NCBI GenBank assembly: GCA_021807065.1
Contig: JAKAPO010000056.1
Coordinates: 1-10,386 of the forward strand
Reading direction: 5' to 3'
DNA: 10,386 nucleotides
Source: a bacterium
GTDB taxonomy: Bacteria; Vulcanimicrobiota; Vulcanimicrobiia; Vulcanimicrobiales; Vulcanimicrobiaceae
Shown here: piece after piece, positions 1 through 6,209 of the stretch
Layout: each line of letters opens with the position of its first letter
Position numbering within the stretch: the first letter of the stretch is position 1
Translations under genes and position numbers: made by a program
The notes under the pieces: model-generated
What the model was told of the DNA's origin: nothing
The model's database searches: none
Seen by the model: only the letters and a program-made list of their open reading frames with translations

Positions 1-831
1 GCTATGCGGCGTTATGCCTACGCCGCAACGATCGCGCGTGAAGACGTCATGACACGTTGCAGTAACTACTGGAATGCGGCGCTACTTGCACGCGAGATGT
101 ACGATCCTGCCGTTATGGATACGGTTTTACGCGGCGCGGCGCAGATCCGCTGGACCCCATATCTGCGCGAGCACCGCTTTCAAATCACGCGCAACGCTGC
201 GTGGCTGAATGCGATCGAGGGCGACTTCGCTCAGGCTATGCAGAGAATCTACGAAGCCGTCTCCTTCGAAGTCTCGCCGGCATGGCGGACGTATGCGCTT
301 TGCGACCGCGCCTATCTTTCGCTCGTGCTCGGTGAGCATGTCAACGGATGGGCCGCCGCCGAGGAGGCGCTCGATTGGGCAGACAGAATCGATTGGGAAT
401 CGTGTGGTTCCAGCGCACATACCGCCCTGTTATACCTCGCAGGAATCATCGCTTCGCGTCATCCCGACGCAGCGCGCAGGTGCCGCGAACGCTATGCCGC
501 CGTGCAACCCACGGACGCACTGGATAGCATGTGGACGCGGGAGCCCCATGCCCGCGCTATGGAGTGTTTCACCGACGGACTTCTCGCTGCCGGCGCTGGT
601 AACAGAGCTGAGGCCGCCTCTGACTTCACTCGTGCGTTCTCGATCTACCAGCGCATCGGCTACCGGTGGCGCGCGGTGCTGACGCTGCTGGCGCTGCGCG
701 ATGTGGGCGTAAGCAGGCCGGGCTACGACGAGTACATCGCGGCGACGCTGCAGCGCTTCCCCAACTCGTGGCTCCGCGATCTTGCCGAACGTGAGCTTCG
801 TACGTCTCTGCCGCTGGTCGCAGCCGCCTAA
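1..831 (+). CDS. TPR-like helical protein, C-terminal part (5' end outside window)
   Basis: The frame is open from the first base to TAA at 829-831. The ATG at 4 has no ribosome-binding context, so this is most likely the last ~276 residues of a longer protein. The sequence is all-helical and built of repeated units with small/aromatic spacing typical of TPR arrays, such as AAWLNAIEGDFAQAMQRI, LVLGEHVNGWAAAEEALDWA and AAGNRAEAASDFTRAFSIYQRIG. TPR arrays bind proteins or peptides and are common as the sensing half of large bacterial regulators. No helix-turn-helix, signal peptide or membrane segment is visible in this part. If it is a regulator, its DNA-binding domain lies upstream. The divergent amidase frame opens immediately downstream, and the next gene but one is a MalT-type regulator of similar helical character, so a regulator role is plausible but inferred. 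The TPR call is by eye; other alpha-alpha repeat folds are possible. Confidence 0.65.
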   Translation, partial: AMRRYAYAATIAREDVMTRCSNYWNAALLAREMYDPAVMDTVLRGAAQIRWTPYLREHRFQITRNAAWLNAIEGDFAQAMQRIYEAVSFEVSPAWRTYALCDRAYLSLVLGEHVNGWAAAEEALDWADRIDWESCGSSAHTALLYLAGIIASRHPDAARRCRERYAAVQPTDALDSMWTREPHARAMECFTDGLLAAGAGNRAEAASDFTRAFSIYQRIGYRWRAVLTLLALRDVGVSRPGYDEYIAATLQRFPNSWLRDLAERELRTSLPLVAAA

Positions 832-833
832 GG

Positions 834-1472
834 CTGCCGACGCACCGGGTCTTCTTTTCGGCGATCCTCGCGGCGGCGACGCTGCCACCGTGGTACTCGT
901 GGATTCTGACGCCGGTCGTACGCGGGTACGACGTGGTGATCTCGGCGGGTCACGAGGGAAGGCCGCAGAGCTGCGCGCGGTTCCCCATGCACCGCTGCCT
1001 GCTCGGCGCGCCGGGAGAACGGGCCTGGACGCCGGTGGTCGCAGCGGCGGCAGCGAAGATCTTGCGCGAACATGGTGTGCGCGTTGCGCTCCTGCCGGCC
1101 GACTACCGCGGCACGTATGTCGTCGACGCGGCAGTCTTCATTCATTTCGACGGCATCTCGCCGCACTGCACGAGCGCCGCATCCATCGGTTATCCGCGCC
1201 GCAGTTACGCCAAGGCCGCGCAGTCGTGGAAGCGGTTTTACGGGGAGAAATTTCCATTCGGTTTTCGGCCCGACAACTTCACCTCGGGTCTGCGGCACTA
1301 TTACGCCTATCGCCAGACGCGCGCGCGAGACGGAGCCTTCGTGCTCGAGTTGGGCGAGATCACGTGTCCCAAGCAGCGCGCGTGGCTTGCACCCCGGTTG
1401 CATTGGCTTGGCGCAGAGATTGCAGCATGGGTCAGCGCGTTGATCGGAAAGGGTAACGTTCCCGCCCCATGA
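834..1472 (+). CDS. divergent zinc N-acetylmuramoyl-L-alanine amidase (Amidase_3-like), start codon uncertain
   Basis: This probably cleaves the amide bond between muramic acid and the stem peptide of peptidoglycan. The Amidase_3 landmarks appear in order. VVISAGHEG holds the first zinc His (codon 951). GERAW holds the zinc Glu (1017). VFIHFDG holds the second zinc His (1143). VLELGEITCP holds the likely catalytic Glu (1347), matching the family pattern of Glu, Gly and a helix cap. The first in-frame GTG, at 933, would start within the strand that carries the first His and would leave no export signal. The frame is open back to 795. From 834 it encodes a short basic start followed by a hydrophobic stretch (FFSAILAAATLPPWYSWILT), which looks like a signal peptide or anchor. 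The only start-like codon in that part is CTG at 834, three bases after the previous stop. I place the start there provisionally; 933 is the conservative alternative. The stop overlaps the next gene's ATG (ATGA, 1469-1472), which implies translational coupling. Two Cys residues flank the region between the first His and the Glu. Confidence 0.75.
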   Translation: MPTHRVFFSAILAAATLPPWYSWILTPVVRGYDVVISAGHEGRPQSCARFPMHRCLLGAPGERAWTPVVAAAAAKILREHGVRVALLPADYRGTYVVDAAVFIHFDGISPHCTSAASIGYPRRSYAKAAQSWKRFYGEKFPFGFRPDNFTSGLRHYYAYRQTRARDGAFVLELGEITCPKQRAWLAPRLHWLGAEIAAWVSALIGKGNVPAP

Positions 1473-4150
1473 TTCGACGGGTTCGCGCAGATGGGCGCAT
1501 CGAAACGGGCGGGGCCTTCAAGCCCATAGCTCGCCCGCGAATCGTCGAGCGCATCGTCGAGGCCGCTCATCAACGCGTCGTCCTGATCATCGCGCCGGCT
1601 GGTTATGGCAAGTCGGTCGCACTCTCGCAATTTCTCGCGGAGCTAGACGAACCGTGGTTGCGTTTCGACCTGCATCCCGAGCACAACACGCTGCCCGGCG
1701 TGCTGCGGGGCCTCTCCGAGGCGATCGCAGAGGCGGCGCCCGAGGCGCGGGCGACGCTTGCCATCGCCTACGAGCGCAATCGCGCCTCGGGGACGCCGGG
1801 TGCCGATCTGGCGATCTGGATGCAGCAGCATCTGAAGGCCTATCGTGGAACGATTGCCGTCGACGACCTACACGTCGCCGAAGGCGATCCCGAGGTGGTG
1901 CGCTTTCTGGTCGCGCTCATCAATCGCACGAAGTCGCACATTCGATGGATCATCTCAACGCGCACGGCGACGGGACTACCCATCGGCTCGTGGCTCGCGT
2001 ACGACGACTGCGATCTCGCCATCGAGGAGCGCGACTTGCGATTTACGGAAGAAGAAGCGAAGCAAGCAGCGGTCGCTTTCAAGCTCGGCGTGCGCGAAGA
2101 AGAGCTGCGCGAACTGATCGAGTTGACCGACGGCTGGCCGACGGCGCTCAGCTTCGCGCTGCGCTCGTCGACGCGCTCGGTCGACCTCCACGGCCTGACG
2201 GCGTTTACACGCGACATGATTTACGGCTATCTCGCCGAGCAGGTCTATCGTTCGCTCTCCGAGGACGAGCGCGCCTTCCTGGAGACGACGGCGCTGCTCT
2301 CGGAGATCGACGTCGAAGCGATGAGGGCGATCGGATTCGACAACGCGCGCAAGCTCATCGCCGATCTTCGTGAGCGGGTCGCCTTCCTTCATGAAACCAC
2401 CCCGGGCGTCTTTCGCTGTCACGATCTCTTCCGCGATTTCGTTCTCCAGCAGCTCGCGGTCGAGGGTGAGGCGGCGATCAATCGTCTGCGCTGCAAGGTC
2501 GCTGCGGCGCTCGAAAGCATCGGGCGCGTGCAGGTGCCGCTGCAGCTCTATACCGACGCGGGCGCCGAGGCATCGGTCTATCGGCTCCTAAGTGCCCACG
2601 GGTTCGAGCTTCTCAACACGGGGCACATGGACGTCGTCGTGAACGCGATCGCAGCGCTTACCGGCGAGCACCGCGAGCGCGACCCGTTCGTGCTGGCGGT
2701 CAGAGGCACGATCGAAGCGAGTGCGGGACGGTTCAAGGAGGCGGAGCTGCTGCTCGAAGAGAGCATCGCGTCGGCGGGTGATGCGACCCTGCGCGCAACC
2801 GCTGCGATGCGCCTCGCGCTGCTGCTGGTCAATCAGGGCAAGGACGCCGCGCCGATGGTCGATCGGGTGATCGAAGATGAGTCTGTCCCGAAGCCCGTGC
2901 TTGCCGAGGCGCTCGCGCTGGGCGCGGTCGTGGCGGCGCGTACCGGCGACGCGGAGCGCGCCAACGTGCTGCTCGACCGCGTCGACGAGGTCACCGAGTA
3001 TTCCGTGGAAAACGAGTCGCTGGCGAGAACGCGGCAGCGCGCCGGAGTCGCCGCATGGGAGCTGCGCCAGGGCCAACGGGCTCGCTTCGCCCTTGCCCAG
3101 AGCGCCGCCATCTGCAACCGCCTCTCCCTCCACAGTCTGGGCTGCCGTGCGCTGGACATCCTATCTTTAGAAGCGTGGCACGGCGAGAACGACGTCTCGT
3201 ATGCGCTCTGGTACGCGCAGCAGGCACTGACGGCGGCCGGCAAGTGCGGCGACATCTTCGACATGCAGACCGAGACGCTGCGGATACTCGCTCTCGAGCT
3301 CTGGCGGGGCAACGTGGAGCGGGTCGCGACGCTCGAGAAGCGGGCGGCGGATCTTTCGACGAGCGATTCCTCGCGGGACGTCTATCTCGCCGAGAGCCGG
3401 GCCTACCGCAGCGCCTGGGACGGCCGCTTCGGCGAGGCGCAGCGCGGCTTCGCGTCGGTGCTGGGCCATCTTCCGCACACGTTCGATGCCGCAGTCGTGC
3501 GAGCGCTATGTGCACTCTGCCTGAGTCTCGATCGCGAGTTTGACGTCTCCAAGGAGCAGGTCGCGCTGCTGCTTCGGGAAATCGACGCTGCCGGGCCGCA
3601 GCGCGACGGCTTCGCCTCCCTCGCCTTCGAGATCGCGCTCCTGCTGGCAGCCCTCGCGGAAGCCATCGCCGGACGCCACGCAATGGTACTTCGCATACTC
3701 GCTCGCGAGCCGTTGTCGAGCCGCTTCGGGGCTCAGGCGATGCGCGAGGCGGTGCTCTACCTCTGTCGTGCGGCGGCGAACGGCGCGGCGACGCCGTACG
3801 AGCTGGCGCCGCTGGTCAGGGCGATGGAGGAGAGCGGTCTGGGGGGCTTCGGCCGGCTCGTCATGCTCGGGAAGGAGGCTCTGGAGCGCGCCCTCGAGGG
3901 GCAGCCGGTCCGGTTGACCCCGGCCGAACGGCGGGTGCTCGAGATGCTGGCGATCGGGATGAGCCGCCAGCAGATTGCTAAGAGCATGAATCGCTCGGTC
4001 CTGACGGTCCACACGCATATCAAGCACGCGATCAGGAAGCTCGGCTGCCGTGGGGCCGAGGCTGCCGTCATCAGCGCCCAAAAGCGCGGTCTCTTGACTG
4101 CGGGACTCGGAGAAGCCGGCCGTAACGGCGGAGGCGGCGCCTCCGCATAA
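1469..4150 (+). CDS. MalT/LuxR-family ATP-dependent transcriptional regulator
   Basis: At 893 aa this is close to the size of E. coli MalT (901 aa), the founding member of these signal-responsive STAND-type activators. An N-terminal NTPase has Walker A APAGYGKS (residues 42-49) and Walker B TIAVDDLH (128-135). It is followed by the ELTDGWPTAL segment typical of the family, then winged-helix and long helical TPR-like repeats (about 340-800). The C-terminus is a LuxR/GerE helix-turn-helix (about 816-875): it opens with LTPAERRVLEMLAIGMSRQQIA and has TVHTHIKHAIRKLG as the recognition region. ATP and an inducer bound by the helical domain normally drive oligomerisation and activation. The ATG overlaps the amidase stop; an AAAGGG at 1448-1453 lies rather far upstream, so coupling probably drives initiation. 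The downstream gap holds a LuxR-sized palindrome at an activator position, making the 4276-5431 transcript a candidate target (inference). The inducer cannot be read from the sequence. Confidence 0.95.
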   Translation: MIRRVRADGRIETGGAFKPIARPRIVERIVEAAHQRVVLIIAPAGYGKSVALSQFLAELDEPWLRFDLHPEHNTLPGVLRGLSEAIAEAAPEARATLAIAYERNRASGTPGADLAIWMQQHLKAYRGTIAVDDLHVAEGDPEVVRFLVALINRTKSHIRWIISTRTATGLPIGSWLAYDDCDLAIEERDLRFTEEEAKQAAVAFKLGVREEELRELIELTDGWPTALSFALRSSTRSVDLHGLTAFTRDMIYGYLAEQVYRSLSEDERAFLETTALLSEIDVEAMRAIGFDNARKLIADLRERVAFLHETTPGVFRCHDLFRDFVLQQLAVEGEAAINRLRCKVAAALESIGRVQVPLQLYTDAGAEASVYRLLSAHGFELLNTGHMDVVVNAIAALTGEHRERDPFVLAVRGTIEASAGRFKEAELLLEESIASAGDATLRATAAMRLALLLVNQGKDAAPMVDRVIEDESVPKPVLAEALALGAVVAARTGDAERANVLLDRVDEVTEYSVENESLARTRQRAGVAAWELRQGQRARFALAQSAAICNRLSLHSLGCRALDILSLEAWHGENDVSYALWYAQQALTAAGKCGDIFDMQTETLRILALELWRGNVERVATLEKRAADLSTSDSSRDVYLAESRAYRSAWDGRFGEAQRGFASVLGHLPHTFDAAVVRALCALCLSLDREFDVSKEQVALLLREIDAAGPQRDGFASLAFEIALLLAALAEAIAGRHAMVLRILAREPLSSRFGAQAMREAVLYLCRAAANGAATPYELAPLVRAMEESGLGGFGRLVMLGKEALERALEGQPVRLTPAERRVLEMLAIGMSRQQIAKSMNRSVLTVHTHIKHAIRKLGCRGAEAAVISAQKRGLLTAGLGEAGRNGGGGASA

Positions 4151-4163
4151 CCGGCGACTTTTG
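4128..4163 (+). terminator. possible weak terminator at the end of the regulator gene
   Basis: A perfect 8-bp GC-rich stem (GCGGAGGC, 4128-4135, and GCCTCCGC, 4139-4146) has a 3-nt GGC loop and lies across the last codons of the regulator. The nearest T-run (TTTTG, from about 4159) is some 12 nt after the stem, which is not the tight U-tract of a classic intrinsic terminator. It could slow transcription, stabilise the 3' end, or be coincidence in Gly/Ala-rich coding sequence. Confidence 0.3.
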
Positions 4164-4189
4164 TCTGAACTACCCAATTCTCATACCCA

Positions 4190-4209
4190 TCTACCCAAAG
4201 TTGGGTAGA
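4190..4209. promoter_or_regulatory. perfect palindromic operator, probable LuxR-family or repressor site
   Basis: TCTACCCAA (4190-4198) and TTGGGTAGA (4201-4209) are exact reverse complements separated by AG, giving a 20-bp two-fold symmetric site. Its centre (4199.5) lies about 44 bp before the predicted transcription start. This is the class-II position at which LuxR/NarL-type activators touch RNA polymerase, and its right edge overlaps the -35 hexamer. The MalT-type protein encoded just upstream has a LuxR/GerE domain and is the nearest candidate binder. A repressor site is the alternative, since further half-sites cover the -10 and the early transcribed region. Confidence 0.55.
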
Positions 4210-4244
4210 GACATGTAAAGATTGCACCGGGTATACTGCGTGTA
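4208..4244 (+). promoter_or_regulatory. sigma-70-type promoter for the small ORF and HD-GYP gene
   Basis: The -10 is TATACT (4232-4237), five of six matches to consensus. The -35 is GAGACA (4208-4213), four of six, with an 18-bp spacer. Transcription would start near A4244. The weak -35 abutting a palindromic site suggests a promoter that needs an activator. The leader from the start to the HD-GYP gene would be about 190 nt and contains the 38-codon ORF. Confidence 0.5.
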
Positions 4245-4275
4245 GACAACCCTCTACCCAGAGAGAACCCACAAC

Positions 4276-4392
4276 ATGCTTCATTTGCTCGCCCTTTTTG
4301 GGCACATGGTCATCGACAATGTGATGGCGCTGCCGGGTATCGTTCACGCACACCCGCACCTCTTCAGCAGCCCGCCGGGATCGGTCGGCTAG
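4276..4392 (+). CDS. possible 38-aa histidine-rich small peptide
   Basis: An ATG at 4276 is preceded by GAGAGA (4261-4266) with a 9-nt gap, a usable ribosome-binding site, and lies about 32 nt after the predicted transcription start. The frame runs 38 codons to TAG (4390-4392). The peptide begins with a short hydrophobic stretch (MLHLLALFGHMVIDNVMAL), then a HAHPH motif, and ends Ser/Pro/Gly-rich; it has five His in total. I recognise no family. It could be a secreted or signalling peptide, a small metal-binding or membrane-associated protein, or an upstream leader whose translation tunes the HD-GYP gene 40 bp later. It could also be chance: an ORF this short is not significant by length, and the case rests on its placement after the promoter and its ribosome-binding site. 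Confidence 0.4.
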   Translation: MLHLLALFGHMVIDNVMALPGIVHAHPHLFSSPPGSVG

Positions 4393-4432
4393 GAACTCAC
4401 AGCGTCGGCGACCGGGAAAGGGACGTTCTCGG

Positions 4433-5431
4433 TTGGACAACGCACAGACAGTCACGCGCCTCGGGGAGGTTCTCGGGCGTAATCTCCCGCCGCTGCGACG
4501 CAGTGCACTCGAGCACGTGACGCTGCCGGAGCTCTTCGAGTATGCCTCGCTCGAGGCATCGCTCGGAATGCTCCTTGATAGGCTCTGCCTCTCGCTAAGC
4601 CTGGCCAAACCGATCGGGCTGGTATCATGGGGTGAGCGGGAGGCTTCCCGAGTCGGGCGCGCCGCGGTGAGCGACATGGTCGCCGCCGCAACGTACGCGA
4701 TCTCGGTTGCTGCAAGTGACTTCACCGTTGAACGCCGGCGAGTGCTGGCAGCGCTGGAGCAGCTTGCAAGCGAGGTGCAGCGCGGAGCTTTCGGTTCGAG
4801 CCCGTTCGACGTCTCGCAGGTTGGGGAGGTCGATCGCTCGAGCGACGTGCTGCTGGCAGTGCTTGCCGAACGCGATGCCGGGACGTTAAGTCTCTCGAAG
4901 GCATCCGCGGTGTGGGCGCGCCGCCTGGCGGCGGTGATGGGGATGTCAAGGGAGGAGGCCGATTTCGTCGAGCTCTGCGCGCTCGTGCACGACATCGGCA
5001 AGATCGCAATCCCGGACGCGATCCTCAACAAGCCGGGACCGCTGACCTCGGAGGAGTGGGCGGTCATGAAAGGGCACTCCGCCGCCGGTGGCCGCATCTT
5101 GTCGCAGATCCCCTCCCTGCGCCGGTGCGTCGACGTCGTGCGCGCTCATCACGAGTACTTTGACGGAACCGGATATCCCGACCATCTAGCCGGGCCTCAG
5201 ATACCCTTGGAATCGCGCATCGTCGCCGTCGCGGAGTCCTTCCACGCGATGGTCTCCGATCGTCCGTATCGTGCGGCGATCTTCCCACGGCAGGCTCTCG
5301 AGATTCTTGTCGAGGGGAAGGGCAAGCAGTGGGATCCCAAGGTGGTCGACGCGATGATCGGCCTCTTCGAACGACGGGACGGCTCGGCCAAGCCGCATTC
5401 CCGCCCGCCGCGCTTGATTCGCTCCGCCTAG
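4433..5431 (+). CDS. HD-GYP domain protein (probable cyclic-di-GMP phosphodiesterase, altered metal site)
   Basis: HD-GYP enzymes hydrolyse cyclic di-GMP and so lower the signal for sessile growth. The start is TTG at 4433, with AAAGGGA (4417-4423) 9 nt upstream; no ATG or GTG precedes it in frame. Residues 1-140 are a helical N-terminal part without recognised domain, signal peptide or membrane segment, so the protein is cytosolic. The HD-GYP domain follows: HD at 186-187 (VHDIGKIAIPD), LNKPGPLTSEEW, MKGH (His 215), and HHEYFDGTGYP with the GYP triad at 247-249. The final helix is RIVAVAESFHAMVSDRPYR. Two usual metal-site residues differ. The GHS His before the HD pair is Leu 154 (within TLSLSK), and the Asp of the usual ADAFDAM motif is Glu 268. 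Activity may therefore be changed or lost, with a binding-only role possible. It is probably expressed from the promoter at 4208. Confidence 0.92.
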   Translation: MDNAQTVTRLGEVLGRNLPPLRRSALEHVTLPELFEYASLEASLGMLLDRLCLSLSLAKPIGLVSWGEREASRVGRAAVSDMVAAATYAISVAASDFTVERRRVLAALEQLASEVQRGAFGSSPFDVSQVGEVDRSSDVLLAVLAERDAGTLSLSKASAVWARRLAAVMGMSREEADFVELCALVHDIGKIAIPDAILNKPGPLTSEEWAVMKGHSAAGGRILSQIPSLRRCVDVVRAHHEYFDGTGYPDHLAGPQIPLESRIVAVAESFHAMVSDRPYRAAIFPRQALEILVEGKGKQWDPKVVDAMIGLFERRDGSAKPHSRPPRLIRSA

Positions 5432-5502
5432 CGACCCCGCCGCGCTGGCTCCCAGCATCCCCCCAGCCCGCTCACAGGGTTCGAGAGAAGGATGCAGCGT
5501 AG
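5432..5502 (+). other. short gap between HD-GYP gene and response regulator
   Basis: This 71-bp, C-rich gap has no convincing -35/-10 pair. A 5-bp stem (GCTGG/CCAGC, 5444-5456) has no T-run after it and is not a credible terminator. AAGGA at 5488-5492, 10 nt before the ATG at 5503, is the ribosome-binding site of the response regulator. The regulator may be read through from the HD-GYP gene or have an unrecognised promoter here. Confidence 0.4.
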
Positions 5503-6189
5503 ATGGACAGCGTGACACACGCGCGCGTCGCGGTCGTCGACGACGACCGCATGATTCGCGAGATGCTCGAGCTTGGGCTATCGCGCGAGGGATTCGAAGT
5601 GGCGACGGCTGCCGATGGACAGGCGGCTCTCGACCTCGTCCGCAGCTTCGACCCAGAAGTCATCATTCTCGATATCATGATGCCGAAGGTCGACGGTCTG
5701 GCGCTCCTGCCGATGCTGCGGGAGATCAGCCACGTTCCGATTCTCATGCTGACCGCGAAGGGCGACGTCGAGGACAAGGTTCGCAGCCTCGGCGCAGGCG
5801 CGGACGACTACCTCGTCAAGCCGTTCGTCTTCGAAGAGTTGATCGCGCGCGTGCAGGCGAAACTTCGCCGGCCGCAACTGATCGAAGAGAGCGTCTTGCA
5901 GTGGCGCGACGTGACGATGAACGTGGATACGCGCGACGTACGTCGGGGGAAAGACCCGATCGAGCTAACGCACCGCGAGTTCGATTTGCTGTCGGTGTTC
6001 ATGCGCGAGCCGCGGCGAGTTTTCAGCAAGGACCATCTCTTGGAGATCGTCTGGGGACACGACTTCGAAGGCGGCCCGAACATCGTCGAGACGTACATAT
6101 CGTATCTCCGCGCCAAGATCGACCGGCCTGGCGAACAGGGGTCGTTCATTCGGACGGTTCGCGGCGTCGGGTACGGGCTCTCACAGTGA
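5503..6189 (+). CDS. OmpR/PhoB-family response regulator
   Basis: This is a 228-aa cytoplasmic two-component regulator of normal family length. The receiver domain (about 7-120) has the acidic pocket Asp 13-14-15 (VVDDD), phosphoacceptor Asp 57 (IILDIMMPKVDG), Thr 84 (MLTAKG) and Lys 106 (YLVKPF), so all switch residues are present. The C-terminal winged helix (about 128-226) shows the OmpR signature: LTHREFDLLSVFMREP, then VFSKDHLLEIVWG, the recognition helix NIVETYISYLRAKID and the wing IRTVRGVGYGL. The ATG at 5503 is supported by AAGGA 10 nt upstream. The cognate kinase follows 20 bp after the stop. Likely targets are its own operon and the receptor gene downstream; this is inferred from position. 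Confidence 0.97.
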   Translation: MDSVTHARVAVVDDDRMIREMLELGLSREGFEVATAADGQAALDLVRSFDPEVIILDIMMPKVDGLALLPMLREISHVPILMLTAKGDVEDKVRSLGAGADDYLVKPFVFEELIARVQAKLRRPQLIEESVLQWRDVTMNVDTRDVRRGKDPIELTHREFDLLSVFMREPRRVFSKDHLLEIVWGHDFEGGPNIVETYISYLRAKIDRPGEQGSFIRTVRGVGYGLSQ

Positions 6190-6209
6190 ATCCTCGTTAG
6201 TCTAAGATC

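Larger units (their letters stand above)
4170..4263. repeat. cluster of six TACCC/GGGTA half-sites, including a 20-bp palindrome
   Basis: Direct CTACCCA copies lie at 4170-4176, 4191-4197 and 4254-4260, with a one-base variant ATACCCA at 4183-4189. An inverted copy TGGGTAG lies at 4202-4208, and a shorter inverted core GGGTA at 4229-4233 runs into the -10 box. The last copy sits in its own small palindrome, CTCTACCCAGAG (4252-4263). Such clustering around a promoter, with none noticed in the neighbouring genes, points to operator sites for a transcription factor. The factor is not identified by the sequence. Confidence 0.6.

Noticed and set aside
782..1456. 224-codon + strand frame overlapping the amidase
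   Set aside because: It is Arg-rich without motifs, while the competing frame shows ordered amidase His/Glu/His/Glu residues.
4190..4209. Palindrome read as a terminator hairpin for the LuxR-type gene
   Set aside because: There is no T-run after it, the loop would be only 2 nt, and it abuts a -35 box with more half-site copies around it. An operator explains it better.
4290..4302. GCCC-TTTTT-GGGC hairpin inside the small ORF
   Set aside because: The stem is only 4 bp and the T-run is in the loop rather than after the stem, so it is neither a terminator nor a convincing structure.
3757..5097. Long open frame on the - strand (446 codons) crossing the intergenic gap
   Set aside because: It lies antisense to the LuxR helix-turn-helix and HD-GYP motifs, which are clearly real. 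Its translation is rich in Ser, Arg and Ala with no recognisable fold, as expected from a high-GC antisense frame.
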